In this document: in pieces, positions 25,382 to 34,505 of the stretch | Layout of the letters: each line of letters starts with the position of its first letter | Position numbering within the stretch: position 1 is the stretch's first letter | NCBI GenBank assembly: GCA_001795455.1 | Contig: MGPB01000008.1 | Span: 213,711 to 277,710, forward strand | From: Curvibacter sp. GWA2_63_95 | GTDB taxonomy: Bacteria; Pseudomonadota; Gammaproteobacteria; Burkholderiales; Burkholderiaceae_C | DNA: 64,000 nt | Direction of reading: 5' to 3' | Position numbers and translations under genes: made by a program | Notes under the pieces: generated by a model | Told to the model about the DNA's origin: nothing | Database searches by the model: none | Seen by the model: the letters and a program-made list of their open reading frames with translations, nothing else

Positions 25382-28135
25382 ATGGCCATCAATATCCTTA
25401 CCAAAATCTTTGGCAGTCGCAATGACCGCTTGCTCAAGCAATATCGCTCCGTCGTGGCGCGGATCAATGCGCTGGAGCCGCAGTTCGAGCAGTTGACGGA
25501 CGACGGTCTGCGCGCCAAGACTCAGGAGTTCAAGGATCGCATTGCCAAGGGTGAGGCGCTGGACGCCATCCTGCCGGAAGCGTTTGCCGTGGTGCGCGAA
25601 GGCTCCAAGCGTGTCATGAAAATGCGCCATTTTGATGTGCAGTTGCTGGGTGGCATGTCTTTGCACAACGGCAAGATTTCGGAAATGCGCACGGGAGAGG
25701 GTAAGACCTTGACTGCGACGCTGCCGGTGTACCTGAATGCCCTGAGTGGCAAGGGCGTGCACGTGGTCACCGTGAACGATTACTTGGCCAGCCGTGATGC
25801 CAAGTGGATGGGGCGCCTGTACAACTTTCTGGGCCTGACCGTCGGCATCAACCTGCCGCAGGCTCCGCGGGAAGACAAGCAGGCGGCTTACCGTGCCGAC
25901 ATCACCTACGGCACCAACAACGAATACGGCTTTGACTACCTGCGCGACAACATGGTCTATGAGGTGGCGGACCGCGTGCAACGTGGCCTGAACTACGCCA
26001 TCGTCGACGAGGTCGATTCCATCCTGATTGACGAGGCGCGCACGCCGCTCATCATCAGCGGCCAGGCGGAAGACCACACCGACCTGTACATTGCCATCAA
26101 CAAGGCTATTCCCAAGCTGGTGAAGCAAGAGGGCGAAGCCGACCCGCGCACGGGTGAGGGTGTGACCAAGCCGGGCGACTTCACGCTGGACGAAAAAAGC
26201 CACCAGGTCTTCCTGACCGAACAGGGCCACGAATCGGCCGAACAGATTTTTGCCGAACTGGGCCTGATTCCCGCAGGTTCGTCCCTGTACGACCCGGCCA
26301 ACATCACGCTGATGCACCACCTGTATGCCGCGTTGCGGGCCAACCACCTGTACCACCGCGATCAACACTATGTGGTGCAGCAGGGCGAAATCGTCATCGT
26401 CGACGAGTTCACAGGGCGCTTGATGACCGGCCGCCGCTGGAGCGATGGCCTGCACCAGGCCGTGGAAGCCAAAGAAGGTGTGCAGATCCAGGCGGAAAAC
26501 CAGACCCTGGCCTCCATCACATTCCAGAACTACTTCCGCTTGTACGGCAAGCTGGCCGGCATGACCGGTACGGCAGATACCGAAGCCTATGAGTTTCAGG
26601 AAATCTACGGGCTGGAAACGGTGGTGATTCCGCCCAATCGCAAGAGCCTGCGCGACGACCAGTTGGACCGTGTGTACAAAACCACGCGTGAAAAGTACGA
26701 AGCCGCTATCAAGGACATTCGTGAATGTTACGAGCGCGGCCAGCCCGTGCTGGTGGGCACCACGTCGATTGAAAATTCCGAAATCATTGCCCAACTGCTG
26801 GAGAAGGAAAAGCTCCCGCACCAGGTGCTGAACGCCAAGCAGCATGCGCGCGAAGCGGACATCGTCGCCCAAGCGGGGCGTGCCAAGATGATCACCATTG
26901 CCACCAATATGGCCGGTCGTGGTACCGACATTGTGCTGGGTGGCAACATCGAGAAAGCCTTGCAAGAGGTCGAATCTGATGCGTCATTGGATGCCGCCGC
27001 CAAGGAAGAAAAGACCAAGGCTGTGCGTGCACAGTGGACGCAGGACCACGAGGCTATCAAAGCCCTGGGCGGTTTGCGCATCATTGCCACAGAGCGCCAC
27101 GAGTCCCGTCGTATCGACAACCAGCTACGAGGCCGCTCGGGCCGCCAAGGCGACCCTGGCTCTTCGCGTTTTTACCTGAGCCTGGACGATTCCCTGATGC
27201 GGATTTTCGCCGGCGATCGTGTGAAGTCCATCATGGACCGCCTGAAGATGCCCGATGGTGAAGCTATCGAAGCCGGTATCGTCACGCGCAGCATCGAAAG
27301 TGCCCAGCGCAAAGTGGAAGCGCGCAACTTTGACATGCGCAAGCAGTTGTTGGAGTACGACGACGTGTCCAACGACCAGCGCAAGGTGATTTACCAGCAG
27401 CGCAATGCGATTTTGGATGCGCAGGACTTGGGTGCCCAGATTACTTCGCTGCGCGAAGGCGCCTTTGAGGACTTGGTGCGCCAATACGTGCCTGCAGAGT
27501 CGGTAGAAGAGCAGTGGGACGTGCCCACGCTGCAGAAAGCTCTGACTGACGATTGGCAGATCAGCCTTAACCTGCAAAAGCAGGTGTCTGACGCTAGTTC
27601 CATTACGGACGAAGAAGTTGTGTCCACCGTGGTCACTGCCGCCAACGCGGCCTTTCAGGCCAAGGTGGACTTGGTGGGGGCCGAAAACTTCACCCAGTTT
27701 GAGCGCATGGTGCTGCTGCAAAGCATTGACAGCCACTGGCGCGATCACCTGAGTGCTTTGGACTATCTGCGCCAGGGCATCCACTTGCGTGGCTACGCCC
27801 AGAAGCAGCCCAAGCAAGAGTACAAGCGCGAAGCCTTTGAGCTGTTTGGCCAGTTGCTGGATTCGGTGAAGAACGACGTCACCAAGGTGTTGATGACGGT
27901 CAAGATCCAGTCTAACGAGCAACTGGAGCAAGCGGCAGACGCCATGGAAGTCCGCGGCGAGAGCATTGCCAACGTGACTTACAGCGCCCCCACTGAAACG
28001 GGTGAAGTGCAAACCACAGTGGATGACTCCACCGTGAAACCCAGTGCCAGTGACGTAGCGCGTGTGGGGCGCAATGAGCCCTGCCCGTGTGGCAGTGGCA
28101 AGAAATACAAACACTGCCACGGCCAATTGACCTGA
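25382..28135 (+). CDS. secA: Preprotein translocase motor SecA
   Basis: SecA is the ATPase that pushes unfolded proteins through SecYEG. The 917-residue protein is full length. Walker A is TGEGKT (104-109, Lys108), the DEAD-type Walker B is [14 protein letters not shown] (about 206-219), and motif [10 protein letters not shown] lies in the second nucleotide domain. The helical scaffold has [20 protein letters not shown]. The C-terminal zinc finger [14 protein letters not shown] (about 901-914) binds SecB and phospholipids. Translation starts in a leader with a possible hairpin. Confidence 0.98.
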   Translation: MAINILTKIFGSRNDRLLKQYRSVVARINALEPQFEQLTDDGLRAKTQEFKDRIAKGEALDAILPEAFAVVREGSKRVMKMRHFDVQLLGGMSLHNGKISEMRTGEGKTLTATLPVYLNALSGKGVHVVTVNDYLASRDAKWMGRLYNFLGLTVGINLPQAPREDKQAAYRADITYGTNNEYGFDYLRDNMVYEVADRVQRGLNYAIVDEVDSILIDEARTPLIISGQAEDHTDLYIAINKAIPKLVKQEGEADPRTGEGVTKPGDFTLDEKSHQVFLTEQGHESAEQIFAELGLIPAGSSLYDPANITLMHHLYAALRANHLYHRDQHYVVQQGEIVIVDEFTGRLMTGRRWSDGLHQAVEAKEGVQIQAENQTLASITFQNYFRLYGKLAGMTGTADTEAYEFQEIYGLETVVIPPNRKSLRDDQLDRVYKTTREKYEAAIKDIRECYERGQPVLVGTTSIENSEIIAQLLEKEKLPHQVLNAKQHAREADIVAQAGRAKMITIATNMAGRGTDIVLGGNIEKALQEVESDASLDAAAKEEKTKAVRAQWTQDHEAIKALGGLRIIATERHESRRIDNQLRGRSGRQGDPGSSRFYLSLDDSLMRIFAGDRVKSIMDRLKMPDGEAIEAGIVTRSIESAQRKVEARNFDMRKQLLEYDDVSNDQRKVIYQQRNAILDAQDLGAQITSLREGAFEDLVRQYVPAESVEEQWDVPTLQKALTDDWQISLNLQKQVSDASSITDEEVVSTVVTAANAAFQAKVDLVGAENFTQFERMVLLQSIDSHWRDHLSALDYLRQGIHLRGYAQKQPKQEYKREAFELFGQLLDSVKNDVTKVLMTVKIQSNEQLEQAADAMEVRGESIANVTYSAPTETGEVQTTVDDSTVKPSASDVARVGRNEPCPCGSGKKYKHCHGQLT

Positions 28136-28145
28136 GAGTAATTCC

Positions 28146-29375
28146 ATGCCTGTGAACCTTCCCCTGCCCGATGTGGCGAGCCTGTTTCCCATCGCTGGTG
28201 TCCGCATTGGCGTGACCGAGGCGGGTGTACGCAAGGTGGGTCGCAAAGACCTGACCGTGGTCTTGCTGGACGCAGGAGCCAGCGTGTCGGGCGTCTTCAC
28301 CTCCAACCGCTTTTGTGCAGCCCCGGTGCAGTTGTGTCGCGAGCATCTGGCCTCTGGCCGGTCCATGCGTGCACTGCTGATCAACACCGGCAACGCCAAT
28401 GCGGGCACGGGCGCGGACGGCTTGGCCCGTGCTCAGAGCACCTGCGTGGCCTTGGCCAGCAAGCTGGGGATTGATGCGCAGCAGGTGTTGCCGTTCTCCA
28501 CCGGCGTGATCATGGAGCCGCTGCCGATCGACCGCATCGAAGCCGGGCTGGATGCTGCCATTGCGGATGCACGGCCGGACCACTGGCTGAAGGCGGCTGA
28601 AGGCATCATGACCACTGATACGCAGCCCAAGGCTTACGGCGCGCAGGTCACCATTGGCGGCAAGCAGATCAGCATCAGCGGTATCAGCAAGGGTGCGGGC
28701 ATGATCCGCCCCAACATGGCCACCATGCTGGGCTTTATCGCCACCGACGCCTGCGTGAACCAAGCCGTGATGCGCGAACTTTCCTTGGCGCTGGCCGAAG
28801 GTTCGTTTAATCGCGTGACGGTGGACGGAGATACCTCGACCAATGACTCTCTGGTGGTGATTGCCAGCAACAAGGCGGGCAACCCCGAAATTACGTCACT
28901 GCAGTCTGCCGATGGCCAGGCGCTCAAGTCCGCCATGCTGGGGGTAGCACGCCAGTTGGCGCAGGCCATCGTACGCGACGGCGAGGGCGCCACCAAGTTC
29001 ATCACTGTGCAGGTCGATGGTGGCCGCACGGCCGAAGAGTGCCGCAAGGTGGCCTACGCCATCGCACATTCGCCCCTGGTCAAGACCGCGTTTTATGCCA
29101 GCGACCCCAATCTGGGCCGCATTCTGGCAGCTGTCGGCTATGCCGGCATTGACGATTTGGACCAGACGGGTATCGAGTTGCATCTGGACGATGTGCATGT
29201 GGCAACGTGTGGGGGACGCAATCCCAGCTACCGCGAAGAAGACGGCCAGCGTGTGATGAAGCAAAGCGAAATCACCGTGCGGGTGGGGTTGGGCCGAGGC
29301 CCAGCCACCGAAACCGTGTGGACCTGCGATTTCAGCCACGACTACGTGACCATCAACGCCGACTACCGCTCTTGA
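28146..29375 (+). CDS. argJ: Bifunctional glutamate N-acetyltransferase / amino-acid acetyltransferase
   Basis: ArgJ recycles the acetyl group from N-acetylornithine to glutamate in arginine synthesis and in many bacteria also makes acetylglutamate from acetyl-CoA. The 409-residue precursor has the autocleavage site in [10 protein letters not shown], cutting before Thr193, the nucleophile, to give alpha and beta chains. The motif NTGNANAGTG and the C-terminal [17 protein letters not shown] are typical. It begins ten bases after secA. Confidence 0.96.
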   Translation: MPVNLPLPDVASLFPIAGVRIGVTEAGVRKVGRKDLTVVLLDAGASVSGVFTSNRFCAAPVQLCREHLASGRSMRALLINTGNANAGTGADGLARAQSTCVALASKLGIDAQQVLPFSTGVIMEPLPIDRIEAGLDAAIADARPDHWLKAAEGIMTTDTQPKAYGAQVTIGGKQISISGISKGAGMIRPNMATMLGFIATDACVNQAVMRELSLALAEGSFNRVTVDGDTSTNDSLVVIASNKAGNPEITSLQSADGQALKSAMLGVARQLAQAIVRDGEGATKFITVQVDGGRTAEECRKVAYAIAHSPLVKTAFYASDPNLGRILAAVGYAGIDDLDQTGIELHLDDVHVATCGGRNPSYREEDGQRVMKQSEITVRVGLGRGPATETVWTCDFSHDYVTINADYRS

Positions 29376-29385
29376 GCGACGCGCC

Positions 29386-30270
29386 ATGACCGACACCCTG
29401 TCCAAAGAGTTGGCCAGTTTTCTGGCACGTGCAGAATTGTTCATGGCCCGGGTGGAAGCCTCCTTGCCGCACGGTGTGGAGCAGCCGGACTGGGATGCAT
29501 CCATTGCCTTTCGCTACCGCCGTCGCCGCTCCGGTCAAGGTGTGATCACCCCTGTGCAGCATGTAGGCGCCATGTCCTTGGACGATCTCAAAGAGATTGA
29601 CGACCAGAAAGAGAAAATCCAGCGCAACACCGCCCAGTTTGTACGCGGTGCCACGGCCAACAACGTGTTGCTGACGGGGGCACGGGGTACCGGCAAGTCG
29701 TCCCTGATTCGCGCCTGCCTGCATACCTATGCGGCCCAGGGCTTGCGTTTGATCGAGGTGGACAAGGCTGACCTGGTTGACCTGACTGACATTGTGGAAC
29801 TGGTAGCCCAGCGGCCTGAGAAGTTCATTGTGTTCTGCGACGACCTGAGCTTTGACGAAGGCGAGGCGGGTTACAAGGCACTCAAGTCGGTACTCGATGG
29901 CTCCGTGGCTGCAGCCACGCCCAACGTGCTGATCTATGCCACCAGTAACCGTCGCCACCTGTTGCCCGAATACATGTCGGAGAACCTGACGTACAAACAT
30001 ACGGAAGACGGCGAAGTGCACCCGGGTGAGGGGGTGGAAGAGAAGATCTCGTTGTCCGAACGCTTTGGCTTGTGGGTGAGCTTCTATCCCTTTAGCCAGG
30101 ACGAATACCTGGCCATCGTGGCCCAGTGGCTCAGCGCTTTGGGCATTGCCACCGAGTGCATTGGGGCTGCTCGTGCGCAAGCCTTGTTGTGGGCGCTGGA
30201 GCGCGGCTCACGCAGTGGCCGTGTGGCCTACCAGTTCGCCAAGGACTTTGCGGGGCGTGACCCCGTATGA
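29386..30270 (+). CDS. DUF815 family AAA-like ATPase
   Basis: A 294-residue P-loop ATPase. Walker A is GARGTGKSS (98-106), Walker B-like FIVFCDDLSF (about 147-156), and a sensor-1-like segment is VLIYATSNRRHLLP. This is the DUF815 pattern, related to AAA proteins, with no known function. It lies between argJ and a Nudix gene and overlaps the latter by four bases, so it is probably co-expressed with housekeeping genes rather than part of an accessory island. Confidence 0.85.
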   Translation: MTDTLSKELASFLARAELFMARVEASLPHGVEQPDWDASIAFRYRRRRSGQGVITPVQHVGAMSLDDLKEIDDQKEKIQRNTAQFVRGATANNVLLTGARGTGKSSLIRACLHTYAAQGLRLIEVDKADLVDLTDIVELVAQRPEKFIVFCDDLSFDEGEAGYKALKSVLDGSVAAATPNVLIYATSNRRHLLPEYMSENLTYKHTEDGEVHPGEGVEEKISLSERFGLWVSFYPFSQDEYLAIVAQWLSALGIATECIGAARAQALLWALERGSRSGRVAYQFAKDFAGRDPV

Positions 30271-30755
30271 GCGGGCCTCTGATTGCTGACCCAGGTGCCG
30301 CACGTGATGGAGGTCCCGACCGTCAGGTTGTGGAGGTGGCCGTGGGCGTCTTGGTCCGTGGTGACGGTGCTTTTTTGCTGACATCTCGTCCTGCTGGCAA
30401 GGCGTATGCGGGGTATTGGGAGTTTCCTGGCGGCAAGTTGGAGGCCGGAGAGACGGTGGAGCAGGCCCTGCGCCGTGAGCTGCACGAAGAAATCGGGATC
30501 ACCATCGGCGCTGCAACGCCCTGGAAAGTGGAACTGGTCGACTATCCGCATGCCTTGGTGCGACTGCACTTCTGCAAGGTGTCTGCCTGGTCAGGTGAAT
30601 TGCAGATGCGGGAGGCGCAGACCTATTCCTGGGAGCAGTTGCCCGTGCAAGTGCAACCGGTATTGCCAGGCACTGTGCCAGTGCTGGACTGGTTTGCCAC
30701 CGAGCGTGCGCACCAGGGTGCTACACATTTCATAGCTGCTGGCGCAGGCTCCTAG
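30267..30755 (+). CDS. mutT: MutT-type Nudix hydrolase (8-oxo-dGTP diphosphatase-like)
   Basis: A 162-residue protein. The Nudix box runs from Gly56 (GKLEAGE, then REL at 70-72 and EEIGI at 74-78) and fits GX5EX7REUXEEXGU exactly. The segment GKAYAGYWEFPGGKLE is typical of MutT, which removes 8-oxo-dGTP from the nucleotide pool. The last nine or so residues (THFIAAGAGS) are encoded by a dispersed repeat, so the original C-terminus has been changed. It converges with yacG. Confidence 0.85.
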   Translation: MSGPLIADPGAARDGGPDRQVVEVAVGVLVRGDGAFLLTSRPAGKAYAGYWEFPGGKLEAGETVEQALRRELHEEIGITIGAATPWKVELVDYPHALVRLHFCKVSAWSGELQMREAQTYSWEQLPVQVQPVLPGTVPVLDWFATERAHQGATHFIAAGAGS

Positions 30756-30780
30756 AGGGCTAGAGGCCTATTTGGCCTTT
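30726..30780 (-). repeat. Dispersed ~60-bp repeat, copy 6 (end of mutT)
   Basis: On the minus strand it reads GGCCAAATAGGCCTCTAGCC, then CTCTAGGAGCC, then TGCGCCAGCAGCTATGAAA. It covers the mutT stop codon and most of the gap to yacG. Confidence 0.8.
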
Positions 30781-30809
30781 ATTTCAGGTGCTGGGCTGAC
30801 ACCGCAGGG

Positions 30810-31013
30810 TTATTGCAGCTTGGCGTCGCCAAATACCTGGTCGTCAGGCGGGGCCTCGGTAGGCACGCGGAATGACTCACTGGCCCAGGCACCCAGATCC
30901 AGATTTTTACAGCGCTCACTGCAAAACGGACGGTACACATTGCTGGGTGCGTAGACGCTGTCGCCGCCGCATTGCGGGCAGGTCACGATCTTTTGAGAAA
31001 TGGGCTCAGCCAT
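30810..31013 (-). CDS. yacG: DNA gyrase inhibitor YacG
   Basis: A 67-residue zinc protein with ligands Cys12, Cys15, Cys31 and Cys35 (CPQC and CSERC). The segment [19 protein letters not shown] is the family signature. YacG binds GyrB and inhibits gyrase. In many proteobacteria it is encoded with coaE and zapD, as here; it is the last gene of the minus-strand set that begins with pilB. Confidence 0.93.
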   Translation of the reverse strand: MAEPISQKIVTCPQCGGDSVYAPSNVYRPFCSERCKNLDLGAWASESFRVPTEAPPDDQVFGDAKLQ

Positions 31014-31031
31014 ATAAAACTCCCCGCCGGC

Positions 31032-31787
31032 TCAGGAGCACAGGGTCAGCTCAAAAGCCCCGTCTTCGCCGCTGGCGTGCAGGCGGTCGTCGTCGGCGTG
31101 GCACATCAGGCGGATGGACACCATCAGGCGGTTGCCGCTGATTTCGGGGATCACTTGCTGTGCCGGGTCCAGGGCCAGCCGCAATAATTGAAAAGTTCTG
31201 CCCTGTGGCAGGTTTTGCTGGAATTGCCCACCTACAGCCACCACTTTTTGGGGCGCACCAGAGTCACGCAGCATCTTCAGCAGCAGGTGGATGGATTCCG
31301 CCAAGGGGGCCAGTGTGGAGGCCCAGCGCTGCAGGTCTTGCTGGCGGGCTTCTACACTGCGATGCTGCCAGGCGTAGTAGGCCGGCAGGTCAAATTCGCA
31401 GGTGCCGCCGGGAATGCCCACACGGCTGCGGATGCTCATGAGCCAGTCGTTTTCCGTCAGCGCTTGGCCGGCTTTGCCGGTCAGCCCGTTCAGGGATGTG
31501 AAGCAGTGGTCCAACTGGGAAATGACCTTGTCGAGCACGGCTTCGGCAATGGCTGGGTTGCCGCGGTAGCCGTTGAGGATTTGTTTTTGCTTGTCCAAAT
31601 CTTTGAGAACGTCCGATTTCAAATCAGCACGCGCGCCCACGTCCATGACTTCAAAAATGGTAGCCAACGCAAAGTGGTGATCCAGTGGTTCGGAACGGGC
31701 CATCAACTCTGCCAAACGCAGAAACAGATGTTCAAGTCGCAAATAGGTGCGAATGCGTTCGTTGAAGGGGTATTCGTAGAGGATCAC
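31032..31787 (-). CDS. zapD: Cell-division protein ZapD
   Basis: ZapD cross-links FtsZ filaments at the division ring. From the GTG at 31787 the protein has 251 residues, the usual length, and starts MILYEYPFNERIRTYLRLE, the family's own N-terminus. A TTG 15 codons upstream lies inside coaE and adds unrelated residues, so I prefer the GTG, which has a weak GGA ribosome site. The body is helical with FDLPAYYAWQH in the central part. Confidence 0.92.
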   Translation of the reverse strand: MILYEYPFNERIRTYLRLEHLFLRLAELMARSEPLDHHFALATIFEVMDVGARADLKSDVLKDLDKQKQILNGYRGNPAIAEAVLDKVISQLDHCFTSLNGLTGKAGQALTENDWLMSIRSRVGIPGGTCEFDLPAYYAWQHRSVEARQQDLQRWASTLAPLAESIHLLLKMLRDSGAPQKVVAVGGQFQQNLPQGRTFQLLRLALDPAQQVIPEISGNRLMVSIRLMCHADDDRLHASGEDGAFELTLCS

Positions 31788-31809
31788 GCTGTATTTTCCG
31801 GTCGGCGAA

Positions 31810-32418
31810 TCATAGCCCGAACTGTCGCCCAATTTGCTGTACTTGCAGAGCTAGTTCGTCCAGTCCGATGTCATCATTGAACACGACGGCATCGGCCGCC
31901 TGCAGGCGCTGAGCGCGGCTGGCTTGCGCGTCCATGATGTTTTGAACTTCGATGCGTGACAGGCCATTGCGTTGCATCACCCGCTGGATTTGGGTGTCGC
32001 TGCTGCAGTCCACTACCAGCACCCGGTGCAGGCGCTTGCGCCAATGCCCCGACTCGACCAGCAGGGGAATATCGAAGACCAGGCAACGTGCTCCTGCTGC
32101 CTCCGCCTGCGCGGCAACATGCTCCATGGCCAAGCCAACCAAAGGGTGGATGATGGCCTCAAGCCGCGCGCGTGCGGACGTGTCGGTGAAGGCCCGTTGG
32201 CGCATCTTGTCGCGGTCCAAGGCACCTTGGGCGGTCAACAAACCTGACCCAAAAGTTTCTTCTATCTGCGGGATGGCTGCGCCGCCCGGTGCGGTCGTGG
32301 CGCGCGCCAATACATCAGCATCTATCAGCGCTGCGCCCAGGGTCTCCAGTCGCGTGGCAACTGTGCTTTTTCCGCTGCCTATGCCACCGGTCAGGCCCAA
32401 GCGCAAGGCAGCCGCCAT
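31810..32418 (-). CDS. coaE: Dephospho-CoA kinase
   Basis: CoaE phosphorylates dephospho-CoA, the last step of coenzyme A synthesis. The 202-residue protein has P-loop GGIGSGKST (11-19), the substrate-binding LIDADVLAR (32-40) and the lid region with RVMQRNGLSRIEV. Asp33 is the catalytic acid. Upstream lies pilD, separated by four bases, so it is read from the pil genes. Confidence 0.96.
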   Translation of the reverse strand: MAAALRLGLTGGIGSGKSTVATRLETLGAALIDADVLARATTAPGGAAIPQIEETFGSGLLTAQGALDRDKMRQRAFTDTSARARLEAIIHPLVGLAMEHVAAQAEAAGARCLVFDIPLLVESGHWRKRLHRVLVVDCSSDTQIQRVMQRNGLSRIEVQNIMDAQASRAQRLQAADAVVFNDDIGLDELALQVQQIGRQFGL

Positions 32419-32422
32419 GGGA

Positions 32423-33268
32423 CTAAATACCCACCAGTTGGCGCAGCGTCATCGGGCCGAGCAGCAGGGCTGCAAAGCCAGCACCAGCCAGGAATGGACC
32501 GAATGGCACATAGCCACCTTCGCGCAGACCGCTGGTGAATTTCATGCCAATGCCCACAATGGCACCAATCACCGACGCAATCAGGATGATGGGAATCAGC
32601 AAAGGCCAGCCAAACCAGGCTCCCAGCGCGGCAAACAGCTTGAAATCGCCATAGCCCATGCCTTCTTTGCCCGTTACCAGCTTGAATACCCAGTAAATGG
32701 ACCACAGCGACCCATAACCCGCCACAGTGCCCCAGAAGGCGGTGGACAAAGTCACAGGAGTCCACTGCATCGCCGCAGCCACCAGACCCAGCCACATCAG
32801 CGGCAAAGTCATGTCGTCGGGTAGCAAGGTGGTGTCCCAGTCGATCAGCGCCATGCCCAGCAGCAAGGCCGAGAATGCGCACCAGGCGAGCCCGGTTGCA
32901 GTAGCGCCCCATTGCCAGGCGCACCAGAAAAACAGGGCTCCTGTGGCCAGCTCGACCAAGGGGTAGCGCACGCTGATCGGGGCTTTGCAGGCCGCACATT
33001 TGCCACCCAGCACGGCATAACTGACAACGGGAATATTTTCAAACCACCGAATCTGGTGCTCACAGTGCGGGCAGCGTGAGCGCGGCACCATCAGATTGAA
33101 GGGCTCGCTAGCGGCAGTTTCCTTGTCGGAATGCCCGGCGCACTCTGCCGCCCACTGCCGCTCCATCATTTTGGGAAGCCGATGTACCACCACGTTGAGA
33201 AAACTGCCAATCAGCAAACCCAGCACGCCCACCAGGCTGGCGTCCAGCCACTGCACATCCGTGAGCAT
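32423..33268 (-). CDS. pilD: Type IV prepilin peptidase / N-methyltransferase
   Basis: PilD cleaves and methylates type IV prepilins in the inner membrane. It has 281 residues. The cytoplasmic cysteine pairs CPHC and CAAC (about 71-74 and 96-99) form a zinc site. The two catalytic aspartates are in ALIDWDTTLLPDD (about 145-157) and GMGYGDFKLF (about 207-216). The start ATG overlaps the pilC stop by one base (TGATG). Confidence 0.95.
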   Translation of the reverse strand: MLTDVQWLDASLVGVLGLLIGSFLNVVVHRLPKMMERQWAAECAGHSDKETAASEPFNLMVPRSRCPHCEHQIRWFENIPVVSYAVLGGKCAACKAPISVRYPLVELATGALFFWCAWQWGATATGLAWCAFSALLLGMALIDWDTTLLPDDMTLPLMWLGLVAAAMQWTPVTLSTAFWGTVAGYGSLWSIYWVFKLVTGKEGMGYGDFKLFAALGAWFGWPLLIPIILIASVIGAIVGIGMKFTSGLREGGYVPFGPFLAGAGFAALLLGPMTLRQLVGI

Positions 33269-34485
33269 CAAACCACTTGTCCCAGCTTGAAGATTGGCAG
33301 GTACATGGATACCACAATACCGCCGATGATGGTGCCCAGTACCACGATGATGATGGGCTCCATCAGGCTGGAGATGCCGGCCACCATATCATCGACTTCG
33401 GCTTCAAAGAAGTCGGCTGCCTTGCCCAGCATGTGATCGATAGAGCCAGACTCTTCACCAATGGCGCACATCTGTAGCACCATGCTGGGGAACAGATTCA
33501 CGTTGGTCATGGCGGCGGTCAAAGCGGTACCGGTTGATACTTCCTGCTGGATTCTTTGGGTGGCTGTTTGGTAGACGATATTGCCCGATGCACCTCCCAC
33601 AGAATCAAGGGCTTCCACCAAAGGTACGCCCGCAGCAAACATCGTGGAGAGAGTGCGGGTCCAGCGAGCCACACAGCTTTTGTCAACCATCACACCAAAG
33701 ATGGGCAGTTTGAGCATGAGGCGGTCCATGAACGCTTGGACTTTCTCGTTGCGCCGCCAGGCTTGCATGAAGAAGTACAAGCCGCCGCCGATGCCACCGA
33801 AGATCAACCACCAGTAGTCAATAAAAAACTCACTCATGGCAATCACGATCAGTGTGGGGGCTGGCAGTTCACCACCAAACGACGAGAACACCTGCTTGAA
33901 CGAGGGGATCACAAAAATCATGATCACCGACACCACCACAAACGCCACCACCAGCACGGCGATGGGGTACATCAGGGCTGACTTGATCTTCGACTTGATG
34001 GCCTCTGTTTTTTCCATGTAGACCGCCAAGCGGTCCAGCAGTTGGTCCAGAATACCGGCCGACTCGCCAGCTTCTACCAGGTTGCAGTACAGGTTGTCAA
34101 AGTAAAGTGGGTACTTGCGGAAAGCGGTGCTCAGCGAAGTGCCTGTCTCTACATCCTGGCGGATGTCATTGAGCAGCTTGGTGACGCTGGGGTTGGGATT
34201 GCCCCGACCCACAATGTCAAAGGCTTGCAGCAGTGGCACACCGGCTTTCATCATGGTGGCCAGTTGGCGCGTGAAGATCGCCATGTCCTTGGGCTTGATG
34301 CTCTTGCCCGAACGCATGCGGCGTTTTTTGATCTTGGTGGGTGTTACCCCTTGGCGGCGCAGTGACGACTTGACCTGGTTTTCGCCCACGGCGCGGATTT
34401 CACCTCGCACCTGCTTGCCATTGCGGTCTTTGCCTTCCCACTCGAAAACTGCGTCTTTGTTGTCCGCAGACTTTGCTGTTGCCAT
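33268..34485 (-). CDS. pilC: Type IV pilus inner-membrane platform protein
   Basis: PilC is the inner-membrane platform on which PilB works to assemble pilin. The 405-residue protein contains two repeats of the T2SSF domain, each with the GTSLS/GTALT-type motif, and three membrane helices; the last, IIIVVLGTIIGGIVVSMYLP, is at the C-terminus. The N-terminal segment FEWEGKDRNGKQVRGEIRA is diagnostic. It lies directly downstream of pilB. Pilin genes are not in the window. Confidence 0.96.
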   Translation of the reverse strand: MATAKSADNKDAVFEWEGKDRNGKQVRGEIRAVGENQVKSSLRRQGVTPTKIKKRRMRSGKSIKPKDMAIFTRQLATMMKAGVPLLQAFDIVGRGNPNPSVTKLLNDIRQDVETGTSLSTAFRKYPLYFDNLYCNLVEAGESAGILDQLLDRLAVYMEKTEAIKSKIKSALMYPIAVLVVAFVVVSVIMIFVIPSFKQVFSSFGGELPAPTLIVIAMSEFFIDYWWLIFGGIGGGLYFFMQAWRRNEKVQAFMDRLMLKLPIFGVMVDKSCVARWTRTLSTMFAAGVPLVEALDSVGGASGNIVYQTATQRIQQEVSTGTALTAAMTNVNLFPSMVLQMCAIGEESGSIDHMLGKAADFFEAEVDDMVAGISSLMEPIIIVVLGTIIGGIVVSMYLPIFKLGQVV

Positions 34486-34505
34486 AGGGTCCCCTGGGTT
34501 GCCTT

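Noticed and set aside
25241..28408. Long minus-strand frames opposite secA and argJ
   Set aside because: They are complementary to two highly conserved genes and show no motifs or ribosome sites.
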